From contig NZ_VENP01000004.1 in the NCBI RefSeq assembly GCF_006351005.1, positions 40,101 through 104,100 on the forward strand: a stretch of DNA of 64,000 nucleotides, written 5' to 3'. Numbering within the stretch: position 1 is the first letter of the stretch; each line of letters opens with the position of its first letter. The translations under genes and the position numbers were made by a program. Of the stretch, positions 51,451 to 59,860 are shown in pieces. This stretch comes from Miniimonas arenae. Its GTDB lineage: Bacteria; Actinomycetota; Actinomycetes; Actinomycetales; Beutenbergiaceae. The notes below the pieces were generated by a model. It ran no database searches, was not told where the DNA came from, and saw only the letters and a program-made list of their open reading frames with translations.

Positions 51451-52161
51451 TCAGAAGGGCGGTCGCGCAGCGGGAGCCGTCCTGGAGCGCCGGTACAGCG
51501 GCGCGTGCCCGCGGCGCCCCACCTGCTCGGCCAGCTCGAGGTAGCGCAGGCAGAACGCGATGCGCTGCGCGAGGACCAGGGGGACGGACAGGGCGACGGC
51601 GAGCTCCGCCGTCGTGAACTCGCCGGCGGGCAGGCGAGGGCCGAGGAGGGCGAGGACGTCCTCGGGCTCGCGCAGCTCGTGCCGGTCCAGGATCCCGACG
51701 AGCCGGCGCTCGCCGGGGTCGCGGCGCCGCCGGCAGGTGCGGACCGGCGCGGGGCCGCGCACGTGCTCCTCCTCCACGAGCAGCACCTCGACGACGAGGT
51801 GCGGGTGGCCCAGGAGCGTGGGGATCGCGACGAGCGGGTGGAACAGGTCGGTGGCGGCCGCGGGTCGGGGTGAGCGGCGGCGGGAGAGGACGCGTCCGTC
51901 GGCGTCGGTCCGCACCACCCAGCGCCGAGCCGGCACGGGGTGCACGATGCGCATCCGGTGCGTGTCGAGCAGGGCGTCGAGCTTGTCGCCGAGCGGACCG
52001 AAGCCGCCGGTCTGGACCTCGACGAGCTCGCCGTCGGCGCGCACCAGGTCGATCACCCAGCGCTGCACGGGCACCTCGAACCGCGACCCCGGACCCGCGA
52101 GCTCGCGCTTGAGCGCGGCGTGCAGCGGGCTCTCGGCGAGCTCCCCGATGCCGCCCGTCAG
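51451..52161 (-). CDS. Unknown protein with PD-(D/E)XK-nuclease-like core, probable CTG start
   Basis: The 236-residue protein begins around LTGGIGELAESPLHAALKRE. Its core VIDLVRADGELVEVQTGGFGPLGDKLDAL has the D...ExQ spacing of PD-(D/E)XK-type nucleases, and a family with EVQTxxF...KL blocks of that kind (DUF8091-like) exists. A conserved MRIVHPVPARRWVVRTD follows, and a winged-helix-like C-terminus (ELAVALSVPLVLAQRIAFCLRYLELAEQV). No ATG, GTG or TTG lies at a sensible start; CTG at 52161 overlaps the preceding stop in a CTGA junction, which mimics ATGA coupling. Activity is unproven. Confidence 0.65.
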   Translation of the reverse strand: MTGGIGELAESPLHAALKRELAGPGSRFEVPVQRWVIDLVRADGELVEVQTGGFGPLGDKLDALLDTHRMRIVHPVPARRWVVRTDADGRVLSRRRSPRPAAATDLFHPLVAIPTLLGHPHLVVEVLLVEEEHVRGPAPVRTCRRRRDPGERRLVGILDRHELREPEDVLALLGPRLPAGEFTTAELAVALSVPLVLAQRIAFCLRYLELAEQVGRRGHAPLYRRSRTAPAARPPF

Positions 52162-52655
52162 GACACTCCGGGGCGGGGGTCGCCGCCGGTCGCGCCGGGG
52201 GCGGTGCCGGTGGCGTCGTCGTCGGGCCGGCCCGGGTGGCCGGGGTGGCCCGGGTGGTCGGCGCGGTCCGCGCGGTCCGCGCGGTCCGCCTCGCCGGGGT
52301 CCGTCGTGCCCGTCGCGTCTGCCGTGCCCGTCGCGCCTGCCGTCCCGGACGCGTGCGCCGTGCCGGTGGTGCCGGGCGCGTCGGTCGTGCCCGCCGTGCC
52401 CGCGTGGTCGGCCTCGCCGTCGTGCGTCGCGTCCGTCCGGGACCCGCGCTCGGCGGCAGCCTGCTCGGCGCGCGCCCGTTCGCGGCGCTGCTGGCGCAGC
52501 CGACGGTCGAGCTCGGCGAGGAACTCGGGGTCGTCGTCCGGTGCGGGGCGGCTCGGCGTGGGCTCGGCGCCGCGGGCGCGGAGCCGGAGGGAGAGCCACA
52601 CCAGGCCGTAGACCACCGCCGCCGTCACAGCCAGGAACATCAGCAGGCGGATCAT
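52158..52655 (-). CDS. Small membrane protein with charged coil and tandem-repeat tail
   Basis: The 165-residue protein has one N-terminal membrane helix (LLMFLAVTAAVVYGLVWLSL), a charged segment likely to form a coil (DPEFLAELDRRLRQQRRERARAEQAAAE), then a tail of repeats: GTAGTTDA-like, DRADRADRAD and HPGHPGHPG. The DNA behind these is tandem GCGGTCCGC- and GCCCGGGTG-like units at 52220-52290. Function unknown. Its TGA overlaps the putative CTG start of the next gene. Confidence 0.65.
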   Translation of the reverse strand: MIRLLMFLAVTAAVVYGLVWLSLRLRARGAEPTPSRPAPDDDPEFLAELDRRLRQQRRERARAEQAAAERGSRTDATHDGEADHAGTAGTTDAPGTTGTAHASGTAGATGTADATGTTDPGEADRADRADRADHPGHPGHPGRPDDDATGTAPGATGGDPRPGVS

Positions 52656-52685
52656 CTCCTCAGGGTACGTCGCCGGGCAGAGAAC

Positions 52686-52691
52686 TACCCT
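52686..52691 (+). promoter_or_regulatory. -10 element TACCCT of a leaderless promoter
   Basis: TACCCT lies 7 nt before the GTG at 52698. Confidence 0.55.
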
Positions 52692-52697
52692 GGCTCG

Positions 52698-53165
52698 GTG
52701 CCCCTCCTGCGCTACTCGCTGCTGCGTCTGCTCACCCTCGTCGCCAGCCTCGCGGTGCTGTACCTCGTCGGTCTGCGTGGCTGGGTGTGGCTGCTCGTGT
52801 CGGTGATCGTGGCCGCGGCGGTGTCCTACCTGCTGCTCGCGCGTCCACGCGACGCGGCGGCCCGGGCGCTCGCCGAGCGGGCGAACCGTCCCGCGAAGCC
52901 GTTGGTCGCCGGGGTGGACGAGTCGGTCGAGGACGCGGTGGTCGACTCGGCCGGCCCCGACTCAGTCGGCCCCGTCTCGGCCGGCCCCGACTCAGCCGAC
53001 CCCGAACCCGCTGCCGAAGCCGCCGCTGCCGCCCCACCACAGCCCGAGCGCGAACGCGACGGCCACCATGAGCTCGAGCCGACCGACGTCGCGCAGCACG
53101 CCGATGAGCGCAGGACCGGCGACGCCGTGCCGGACGAGCCGGGCGAGCGCGAGCGCGACCGGTAG
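52698..53165 (+). CDS. DUF4229 membrane protein, 3' end antisense to menA
   Basis: The 155-residue protein has two membrane helices (LLTLVASLAVLYLVGLRGWVWLLVSVIVAAAVSYLLL) and the DUF4229-type charged segment PRDAAARALAERANRPAK. After about residue 80 come four 15-bp tandem units, GACTCGGCCGGCCCC-like at 52946-53005. From 52992 on, the frame runs 174 bp into menA on the opposite strand. The tail (ERERDGHHELEPTDVAQHADERR) looks like an accidental antisense read of menA. The core domain is therefore normal and the tail probably recent. Confidence 0.7.
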   Translation: MPLLRYSLLRLLTLVASLAVLYLVGLRGWVWLLVSVIVAAAVSYLLLARPRDAAARALAERANRPAKPLVAGVDESVEDAVVDSAGPDSVGPVSAGPDSADPEPAAEAAAAAPPQPERERDGHHELEPTDVAQHADERRTGDAVPDEPGERERDR

Positions 53166-53927
53166 GGACGTCAGCACGAGCAGCGGCGCGAGCGCCATCG
53201 GCAGACCCGGCGTGCCGAGCCCGGCCAGCGCCGCGACCGCGGCCGCGGGGTAGGGCAGGAGCACCATCGCGCCGAACACGCGGCGCGAGCGGTCCTCGCC
53301 GAGGCGCACCGCGAGCGTGCGCTTGCCCACGACCGCATCCTCCGCGCGGTCGCGCAGGTTGTTGGCCATGAGCAGCGCGCACGCGAGCGACCCGACCGCC
53401 ACGGCCGCGCACCAGGTGCCGACCGTCACGGTGCCGGCCTGGGCGTACGTGGTGCCCGCCGTCGCGACGAGCCCGAAGAACACGAACACCATGACCTCGC
53501 CGAGGCCCAGGTAGCCGTACGGTCGCCGGCCCCCGGTGTAGCCCCACGCGGCCACGAGGCACGCCGCGCCGACGGCGAGCAGCCACCACCGCCCCGTCCA
53601 CGCGCACAGCGCCACCCCGAGCAGGGCCGCCACGGCGCCGGTGAGCAGCGCCGCGCGCTTGACCTGCCCGGCCGTCGCGGCGCCCGAGCCGACGAGCCGC
53701 ATCGGCCCGGTGCGCACGTCGTCGGTGCCGCGCACGCCGTCGGAGTAGTCGTTGGCGAAGTTGACGGCGACCTGCAGCGCGAGCGCGAGCAGCGCGCACA
53801 GCACCGCGGCGACGCCGTCGAACCCGCCGACGCCCGCCGCGGCCCCGGTCCCCGCGAGGACCGGCGCGATCGCCGCCGGCAGCGTCTTCGGTCGCGCGCC
53901 CTCGACCCAGTCCTTGGCCGTGGCCAT
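52992..53927 (-). CDS. menA: 1,4-dihydroxy-2-naphthoate polyprenyltransferase
   Basis: The 311-residue UbiA-family enzyme attaches a polyprenyl chain to 1,4-dihydroxy-2-naphthoate, giving demethylmenaquinone. The two Asp-rich motifs are NFANDYSDGVRGTDD and NNLRDRAEDAVVGKRTLAVRLG; about eight helices surround them. It ends in a Gly-rich tail, WWGGSGGFGSGFGVG. Its last 174 bp are overlapped on the other strand by the DUF4229 gene. menE lies upstream on the same strand with a 15-bp gap. Confidence 0.93.
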   Translation of the reverse strand: MATAKDWVEGARPKTLPAAIAPVLAGTGAAAGVGGFDGVAAVLCALLALALQVAVNFANDYSDGVRGTDDVRTGPMRLVGSGAATAGQVKRAALLTGAVAALLGVALCAWTGRWWLLAVGAACLVAAWGYTGGRRPYGYLGLGEVMVFVFFGLVATAGTTYAQAGTVTVGTWCAAVAVGSLACALLMANNLRDRAEDAVVGKRTLAVRLGEDRSRRVFGAMVLLPYPAAAVAALAGLGTPGLPMALAPLLVLTSLPVALALARLVRHGVAGPALIGVLRDVGRLELMVAVAFALGLWWGGSGGFGSGFGVG

Positions 53928-53942
53928 CCGCGTCCCCTCTCG

Positions 53943-55091
53943 TCAGGCGGGGTCGGCGAGCTCGGCCGCCAGGCCCCGGCGGTCGATCTTGCCCGGTCCG
54001 CGCAGGGGGAGCGAATCGCGCACCAGGACGCGGCGCGGCACCCAGCCCGGCGGCAGCGACGAGCGCACGACGGCGCGCACCGCCTCCGCGAGGTCCCTGC
54101 GGTCTCCGGGGGTCGGGGTCGTCGGGACCACCACGGCGACGACCGCCTGTCCCCACTCCGGGTCGGGCACGCCGACGACGGCGACCTCGGCCACGCCGTC
54201 GAGCCCGGCCACGACGGCCTCGACCTGCGCGGGGTCCACGTTGACGCCGCCCGAGACGAGCACGTCGTCGAGCCGGCCCAGCACGCACAGGCGACCGTCC
54301 GCGAGGAGGCCGCGGTCCGCCGTCGCGAACGTGCCGTCGAACGGCTCGAGGACGCCTCCGGCGACGTAGCCGAGGGCGACCTGGGGCGCGTCGATCAGCA
54401 CGCGCTGGTCGGCGCCGAGTCGCACGTCGACGTCGCGCAGGGGCTCGCCGTCGTACACGCACCCGCCCGCGGTCTCGGTCATGCCGTACGTGGTGACGGC
54501 GCGGACGCCCGCCGCGTGCGCGGCGTCGAGCAGGGGCGGTGGCGTGGCCGCGCCGCCGACGAGGACGGTGTCGAACGTGGCGAGCGCCTCGGTGGCGGCC
54601 GGGTCGGCGAGCACCCGGCGCAGCTGGGTGGGCACGAGGGAGACGTAGCGGCGCCCGCCCGGCGCCACCGCCGCGAGCCGCCGGACCCCCGCGACGAGAC
54701 CCTCGGGGCGGAACGGGCCGTCGGCGTGGACGACCGGTGTCCCGGCCAGGTGGGCGCGGACCCGCACCATGAGGCCCGCGACGTGCGTGTCCGGCACCGT
54801 GAGCAGCCACGCCCCGGCGCCGCCGAGGCGTTCGTGCGTCGCGTTCGCGGAGGCGCGCAGGTTCGCCGTCGTGAGCGCCACGACCCGGGGAACGCCCGAC
54901 GTCGAGCCCGACGTGGGCACGAGCGCGGCGGCCCCGAGGGCGCGGGCGAGGCCACGGGCACCGGTGCCGGGCGCGGCCACCTCCGCGTCCCCGAGCACGA
55001 GCGGACGGTCCCCGTCCAGCGCGGCCGTGAGCTCGCCGTCGGACAGGCCGTCCGCCCGGTGCGCCGAACCGGGCGCGGAGAACGAAGGCAC
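53943..55091 (-). CDS. menE: O-succinylbenzoate-CoA ligase
   Basis: The 382-residue adenylating enzyme has the phosphate loop LVPTSGSTSGVPRVV, the aromatic-loop motif TTYGMTETAGGCVYDG, the ADRG...LGRLDDVLVSGG hinge and the catalytic Lys in GPGKIDRRGLAAEL. It activates o-succinylbenzoate with ATP and CoA. It is shorter than general acyl-CoA ligases (about 550 residues), as usual for actinobacterial MenE. It forms an operon with menA. Confidence 0.92.
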   Translation of the reverse strand: MPSFSAPGSAHRADGLSDGELTAALDGDRPLVLGDAEVAAPGTGARGLARALGAAALVPTSGSTSGVPRVVALTTANLRASANATHERLGGAGAWLLTVPDTHVAGLMVRVRAHLAGTPVVHADGPFRPEGLVAGVRRLAAVAPGGRRYVSLVPTQLRRVLADPAATEALATFDTVLVGGAATPPPLLDAAHAAGVRAVTTYGMTETAGGCVYDGEPLRDVDVRLGADQRVLIDAPQVALGYVAGGVLEPFDGTFATADRGLLADGRLCVLGRLDDVLVSGGVNVDPAQVEAVVAGLDGVAEVAVVGVPDPEWGQAVVAVVVPTTPTPGDRRDLAEAVRAVVRSSLPPGWVPRRVLVRDSLPLRGPGKIDRRGLAAELADPA

Positions 55092-55140
55092 GCGGCCAGC
55101 CTAGGAGGCGCGGCGCGAGCGCCGTGGCACAGTGGGCGCC

Positions 55141-56199
55141 GTGCGAGTGAGACTTCCGATCAGCGCCCTCGCCGCCGTGGGCGCGCTTCTGCTGGCCGCG
55201 TGCAGCGGCCCCGCGGAACAGGTGCGGCCGACCGACCCCGCGACCACCGTGCCGCCGGTCGTCGTGGTCGACAAGGCTGCGGCGCCCGCGCCCGTGATCC
55301 CGCCCACGTGGCCGCTCACCGGTGTCGAGGGCGGCCAGGAGGTGCGGCCGGCGATCTCGGTGAAGATCGAGAACTCCCGCCAGGCGCGCCCCCAGATCGG
55401 GCTCGAGCAGGCGGACGTCGTCTGGGAGCAGATGGTCGAGGGGGGCGAGACGCGGTTCAACGCGGTGTTCCACTCCACGATCCCGACGACCGTCGGCCCG
55501 ATCCGCTCGGTGCGTCCGATGGACGCCGCGATCGCCGGGCCGCTCGGCGGGATGATCGTGTTCTCCGGCGGGCAGGGCGGCTTCGTCCAGGAGATGCGCG
55601 ACGCCGGGCTGCAGGTGCTGAGCAACGACGAGGGCGCGGACGGGATGTACCGCGCGAGCGACCGCCGCGCGCCGCACAACGTCTACGGCACGATGGCCGA
55701 CTTCTACGCGGCCGACGACGGCCAGCGCACCGCCCCGCCGCCACAGCAGTTCGTGTTCGCGCCCACCGCGGCCGAGTCCTCCGCCGAGGTCGCCGGCGCC
55801 CCCGCCAGCCACGTGGACGCGACCTTCCCGGCCGCGAAGCCGAGCTGGGACTGGGACGCCGGAACCGGGAAGTGGGTGCGCAACGAGATCGGCGACGCCG
55901 CGATCTCGGCCGACGGCGTCCGGCTCTCGGCGACGAACGTCGTGATCATGCGGGTCGACGTGCGCGACACCGGCACGGTCGACCCGGCCGGCGCCCCGGT
56001 GCCCGAGACGGTGCTCGAGGGGACCGGTGAGGTCTGGGTCCTCGGCGGCGGCAAGGCGGTCAAGGGCACGTGGTCCAAGGGCGGGACGAAGGACCCCGTG
56101 GTCCTCACCGCGGAGGACGGCACGCCGATCCTGCTGGCCCCGGGCAACAGCTGGGTGGAGCTCGTGCCGAACGCCGGCGGGAACGTCACGATCAGCTGA
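55141..56199 (+). CDS. DUF3048 (YerB-like) lipoprotein
   Basis: The 352-residue protein has a lipoprotein signal (RLPISALAAVGALLLAACS) and the DUF3048 domain: AISVKIENSRQARPQIGLEQADVVWEQMVEGGETR, STIPTTVGPIRSVRPMD, SDRRAPHNVYGT. The C-terminal half reads SWDWDAGTGKWVR and APGNSWVELVPNAGGNVTI. The YerB family is secreted, of unproven function, and was proposed to act on the cell wall. I chose GTG 55141, with the weak -10 CACAGT 8 nt upstream, over the GTG at 55132. It lies between menE and menB but has no known link to menaquinone. Confidence 0.88.
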   Translation: MRVRLPISALAAVGALLLAACSGPAEQVRPTDPATTVPPVVVVDKAAAPAPVIPPTWPLTGVEGGQEVRPAISVKIENSRQARPQIGLEQADVVWEQMVEGGETRFNAVFHSTIPTTVGPIRSVRPMDAAIAGPLGGMIVFSGGQGGFVQEMRDAGLQVLSNDEGADGMYRASDRRAPHNVYGTMADFYAADDGQRTAPPPQQFVFAPTAAESSAEVAGAPASHVDATFPAAKPSWDWDAGTGKWVRNEIGDAAISADGVRLSATNVVIMRVDVRDTGTVDPAGAPVPETVLEGTGEVWVLGGGKAVKGTWSKGGTKDPVVLTAEDGTPILLAPGNSWVELVPNAGGNVTIS

Positions 56200-56261
56200 G
56201 CCCGGCGCTGCGCAGGACGGCGCGGTGGCCTGGTGGTGCCCCGGTGGGGGCTCCGCGGGCC

Positions 56262-57230
56262 TCAGTAGTAGTGCGGGAAGCCCGACCAGTCCGGGTCGCG
56301 CCGCTCGAGGAACGCGTCGCGGCCCTCGGCGGCCTCGTCCGTCATGTACGCCAGCCGCGTGGCCTCGCCCGCGAAGACCTGCTGCCCGGCCAGGCCGTCG
56401 TCGGCGAGGTTGAACGCGTACTTGAGCATCCGGATCGCCTGCGGTGACTTGGTCGCGATCGTCGCGGCGTACTCCAGCGCCACGTCCTCCAGGCGGGCGT
56501 GGTCCACGGCCTCGTTGATCGCGCCCCACCGCTCGGCGTCCTCGGCGCTGTAGCGCCGCGCGAGGAAGAAGATCTCCCGCGCGCGCTTCTGGCCCACCTG
56601 CCGCGCCAGGAGCGCCGAGCCGTAGCCCGCGTCGAACGACCCGACGTTCGCGTCGGTCTGCATGAACGCGGCGTGCTCGCGGCTCGCGATCGCGAGGTCC
56701 GCGACGACGAACAGCGAGTGCCCGCCGCCGGCGGCCCACCCGTTCACGACGGCGAGCACCACCTTGGGCATCGTGCGCATCAGTCGCTGCACCTCGAGGA
56801 TGTGCAGGCGCCCGGCCCGGGCGGGGTCGACCGACTCCCGCGTCTCGCCCACGGGCGCTCCGCCGTCGTCCGTCACGGCGTAGCGGTAGCCGTCTCGGCC
56901 GCGCACGCGCTGGTCCCCGCCCGAGCAGAAGGCGTAGCCGCCGTCCTTCGGCGACGGGCCGTTGCCGGTGAGGATGACGGTGCCCACGTCGGAGGTCATC
57001 CGGGCGTGGTCGAGGACGCGGTACAGCTCGTCGACGGTGTGCGGGCGGAACGCGTTGCGCACCTCGGGGCGGTCGAACGCGATCCGCACGACGGGCAGGT
57101 CGCGCACCGTCCCGCCCGAGCGGTCCACGCCCCGGTGGTAGGTGACGTCCGTGAGGTCGAACCCCTCGACGACGCGCCAGCGGCTCGGGTCGAAGGTGTC
57201 GGAGACGCGGGTCGGCAGCTGGTCGGTCAC
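56262..57230 (-). CDS. menB: 1,4-dihydroxy-2-naphthoyl-CoA synthase
   Basis: The 322-residue crotonase-family enzyme has the oxyanion block YAFCSGGDQRVRGRDGY and NGWAAGGGHSLFVVADLAIAS, the catalytic Asp in QTDANVGSFDAGYGSALLARQVG, and the C-terminal FLERRDPDWSGFPHYY that is specific to MenB. It closes the second ring of the naphthoate. The GTG start has a leaderless TAGGTT 7 nt upstream on the minus strand. Confidence 0.94.
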   Translation of the reverse strand: MTDQLPTRVSDTFDPSRWRVVEGFDLTDVTYHRGVDRSGGTVRDLPVVRIAFDRPEVRNAFRPHTVDELYRVLDHARMTSDVGTVILTGNGPSPKDGGYAFCSGGDQRVRGRDGYRYAVTDDGGAPVGETRESVDPARAGRLHILEVQRLMRTMPKVVLAVVNGWAAGGGHSLFVVADLAIASREHAAFMQTDANVGSFDAGYGSALLARQVGQKRAREIFFLARRYSAEDAERWGAINEAVDHARLEDVALEYAATIATKSPQAIRMLKYAFNLADDGLAGQQVFAGEATRLAYMTDEAAEGRDAFLERRDPDWSGFPHYY

Positions 57231-57236
57231 GCGGCC

Positions 57237-57242
57237 AACCTA
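57237..57242 (-). promoter_or_regulatory. -10 element TAGGTT of a leaderless menB promoter
   Basis: On the minus strand TAGGTT lies 7 nt before the menB GTG at 57230. Confidence 0.6.
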
Positions 57243-57373
57243 CCCAGCGCCGCACCCGGCCCGGTCGCGCTCGGGTCGGCGCGGTTGCGCAGCGTGCCGC
57301 CGATGCCGTCGAATGGAGGGATGGACAACCCCCGACATCACCCGCCCAGGTCGACCTCGGCGGCGGCCCGCTG

Positions 57374-58903
57374 ATGGACGCCGAGACCTGGGCCAACATC
57401 GGGCTCGTCCTGATCTTCATCCTCGTCGGCGGGATCTTCGCCGGCACCGAGATCGCGCTCGTCTCGCTGCGCGAGAGCCAGATCGAGCAGCTCGCGCGGA
57501 AGGGACGCCGCGGGCAGCGCGTCGCCGCCGTCGCCGAGGACCCCAACCGCTTCCTCGCCGCGGTGCAGATCGGCGTGACCGTCGCGGGCTTCTTCTCCGC
57601 CGCGTACGGCGCCTCGACGATCGCGCCGGACCTCGCGCCGGGGCTGGAGGCGCTCGGGCTGAGCGCGGGGGCCGCGAGCACCACCGCGCTCATCCTGTGC
57701 ACGCTCGTCATCGCCTACCTCTCGCTCGTGCTCGGCGAGCTCGTGCCCAAGCGCCTCGCGCTGCAGCGCTCCTCCCAGCTGGCGCTCGCCGTCGGGCCTC
57801 CGCTGGACTCGTTCGCGACCCTGATGCGGCCGGTGATCTGGCTGCTGTCGGTCTCGACGAACGCGCTCGTGAGGCTGCTCGGCGGCGACCCGAGCCGGTC
57901 GGGGGAGGAGATGAGCGAGGAGGAGCTGCGCTCGATCGTCACGGCCCACGAGGGGCTGCCCGACGTCGAGCGCGCCATCCTGCGCGACGTCTTCGAGGCG
58001 TCGGAGCGTTCGCTCACGGAGGTGATGCGCCCGCGGCACGAGGTCGTCTTCCTCGACGCCGACCTCACGATCGCGCAGGCGGTCACGGTCGTGGCGCAGG
58101 AGCCGTTCTCGCGCTACCCCGTCCGCGATGGCGGGGTCGACGACATCCTCGGCTTCGTGCACGTGCGCGACCTCTTCCTCGCGGCCGTCGACGCGGCGTC
58201 GCCCGCGCTCGAGGCGGTCCGCACGAGCGGCGACGACGACGCGGGAGCGGTCCTCGTCGCGGACGTCGCGGGCGAGCCCGCCCGCACGGTGCGCGACCTC
58301 ACCCGCGAGATCGTCGTGCTGCCCGGCACGAACGCGCTCCTGCCGGCGATCTCGGTGCTGCGCCGGCGGCGCATCCACATCGCCGTCGTCATCGACGAGT
58401 ACGGCGGCACCGACGGGATCGTGACGCTCGAGGACCTCGTCGAGGAGCTCGTCGGGGAGATCGACGACGAGCACGACCGCTCCCGTGTCGAGCCGGCGAA
58501 CGCCGCCGGCGGCCCGGTGACGGTGCGCGGCGGGCTGACCATCGAGGACGTCGAGGACCGCACCGGCGTCGTGCTGCCGGACGGGCCGTACGAGACGGTC
58601 GGCGGCCTGGTCATGGACCGCCTCGACCGGGTGGCCGTGGTCGGGGACGTCGTGCGCGTCGCCGATCCCGACGGCGTCGAGCACGACCTCGAGGTGACCG
58701 CCGTCGACGGGCACCGGATCGAGGAGGTCCGGCTGCTTGCCGTCGAGGACGGCAGCGAGATGCCCGAGCCCGAGCCCGAGCCCGCGCCCGCGCCCGCCGC
58801 AGCGGCGTCCGCCTCCGGGGCCCGGCCCCCCGCGACCTCGACCCCCGCCTCGCCGGCGGCCGACGGCGAGGCGGCGGGCTCGCCGTCGGGCACGGCGTCC
58901 TAA
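57374..58903 (+). CDS. CNNM/CorC-family membrane protein (DUF21 and CBS domains)
   Basis: The 509-residue protein has a DUF21 domain with three to four helices (LVLIFILVGGIFAGTEIALVSLRES, VAGFFSAAYGASTIAPD, VIAYLSLVLGELVPKRLALQ). A CBS pair follows (EVMRPRHEVVFLDADLTI, DILGFVHVRDLF, VVIDEYGGTDGIVTLEDLVEELVGEI), then a CorC/HlyC transporter-associated domain (TVRGGLTIEDVEDRTGV). Such proteins export or sense Mg2+ or Co2+. A Pro/Ala/Glu-rich tail of about 55 residues ends it. It interrupts the men cluster, and its stop TAA forms the start of the menC -10 box. Confidence 0.9.
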   Translation: MDAETWANIGLVLIFILVGGIFAGTEIALVSLRESQIEQLARKGRRGQRVAAVAEDPNRFLAAVQIGVTVAGFFSAAYGASTIAPDLAPGLEALGLSAGAASTTALILCTLVIAYLSLVLGELVPKRLALQRSSQLALAVGPPLDSFATLMRPVIWLLSVSTNALVRLLGGDPSRSGEEMSEEELRSIVTAHEGLPDVERAILRDVFEASERSLTEVMRPRHEVVFLDADLTIAQAVTVVAQEPFSRYPVRDGGVDDILGFVHVRDLFLAAVDAASPALEAVRTSGDDDAGAVLVADVAGEPARTVRDLTREIVVLPGTNALLPAISVLRRRRIHIAVVIDEYGGTDGIVTLEDLVEELVGEIDDEHDRSRVEPANAAGGPVTVRGGLTIEDVEDRTGVVLPDGPYETVGGLVMDRLDRVAVVGDVVRVADPDGVEHDLEVTAVDGHRIEEVRLLAVEDGSEMPEPEPEPAPAPAAAASASGARPPATSTPASPAADGEAAGSPSGTAS

Positions 58904-58906
58904 GGT
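58901..58906 (+). promoter_or_regulatory. -10 element TAAGGT of a leaderless menC promoter, overlapping the CNNM stop codon
   Basis: TAA at 58901-58903 is the stop of the CNNM gene, and TAAGGT lies 7 nt before the menC GTG at 58913. This is the same arrangement as at lysS. Confidence 0.65.
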
Positions 58907-58912
58907 GGCCGG

Positions 58913-59860
58913 GTGCCCCGGGACGTGCTGGTCTACGCGACGGCGCTGACGTCGCGCTTCCGCGGCCTCGACGTGCGCGACGGCGTGCTGCTGCGCGGCG
59001 CGGTGGGCTGGGGGGAGTTCTCCCCGTTCTGGGACTACGACGACCGCACGAGCCGGCCCTGGCTCGCCGCGGCCCTCGAGGCCGCCGACCGCGGCTGGCC
59101 CGAGCCCGTGCGCGAGCGCGTCCCCGTGAACGTGACCGTGCCTGCGGTCGACCCGGAGCGCGCCCACGCGATCGTGCTCGCCTCGGGCGGGTGCACGACG
59201 GCGAAGGTCAAGGTCGCCGAGCGCGGCCAGACCCTGCGCGAGGAGGAGGCCCGGCTCGAGGCGGTGCGCGACGCGCTCGGCCCGCACGGCGCCATCCGGG
59301 TCGACGCGAACGCGGGCTGGGACCGCGAGGAGGCCGTGACGGCGCTCGCGCGCCTGGACCGCGCGGCTGGCGGGCTGGAGTACGCGGAGCAGCCGTGCGC
59401 CGACGTCGAGGACCTCGCCTGGGTGCGGCGGCGGCAGTCGGTGCCGGTCGCGGCCGACGAGTCGATCCGGCGCGCCGAGGACCCGATGGCGGTGCGGCGC
59501 GCGGAGGCGGCGGACGTCGTGGTGCTCAAGGTGCAGCCGCTCGGCGGCGTGCGGGCGGGCCTCGACCTCGCCGAGGCCGTGGGGCTGCCGGTGGTGGTGT
59601 CCTCGGCGCTGGAGTCCAGCGTCGGCATCGCGGCGGGGCTGGCGCTCGCGGGTGCGCTGCCCGAGCTGCCGTACGCGTGCGGGCTCGCGACCGTGCACCT
59701 GTTCGCGCGCGACGTGTCGGCGCACCCGCTGCTGCCCGTGGACGGCGCGCTGCCGGTGCCGCGACCCGGCGAGGTCGCGCCGCGCCCGGGCGCGAGCCTC
59801 GGGGCCGACGGCGAGACCCGCGCGCGCTGGGAGGCGCGCCTCGCGGCGGTGGGCGGGTGA
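58913..59860 (+). CDS. menC: O-succinylbenzoate synthase
   Basis: The 315-residue enolase-superfamily enzyme dehydrates SHCHC to o-succinylbenzoate. It has the KxK base in CTTAKVKVAERG, metal ligands in RVDANAGWDREEA, EYAEQPCADVEDL and VPVAADESIRRAEDP, and the second base in VLKVQPLGGVRAGLDLAE. It opens with GWGEFSPFWDYDDR. Its stop overlaps the menD GTG start in a GTGA junction, so both enzymes are coupled. Confidence 0.93.
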   Translation: MPRDVLVYATALTSRFRGLDVRDGVLLRGAVGWGEFSPFWDYDDRTSRPWLAAALEAADRGWPEPVRERVPVNVTVPAVDPERAHAIVLASGGCTTAKVKVAERGQTLREEEARLEAVRDALGPHGAIRVDANAGWDREEAVTALARLDRAAGGLEYAEQPCADVEDLAWVRRRQSVPVAADESIRRAEDPMAVRRAEAADVVVLKVQPLGGVRAGLDLAEAVGLPVVVSSALESSVGIAAGLALAGALPELPYACGLATVHLFARDVSAHPLLPVDGALPVPRPGEVAPRPGASLGADGETRARWEARLAAVGG

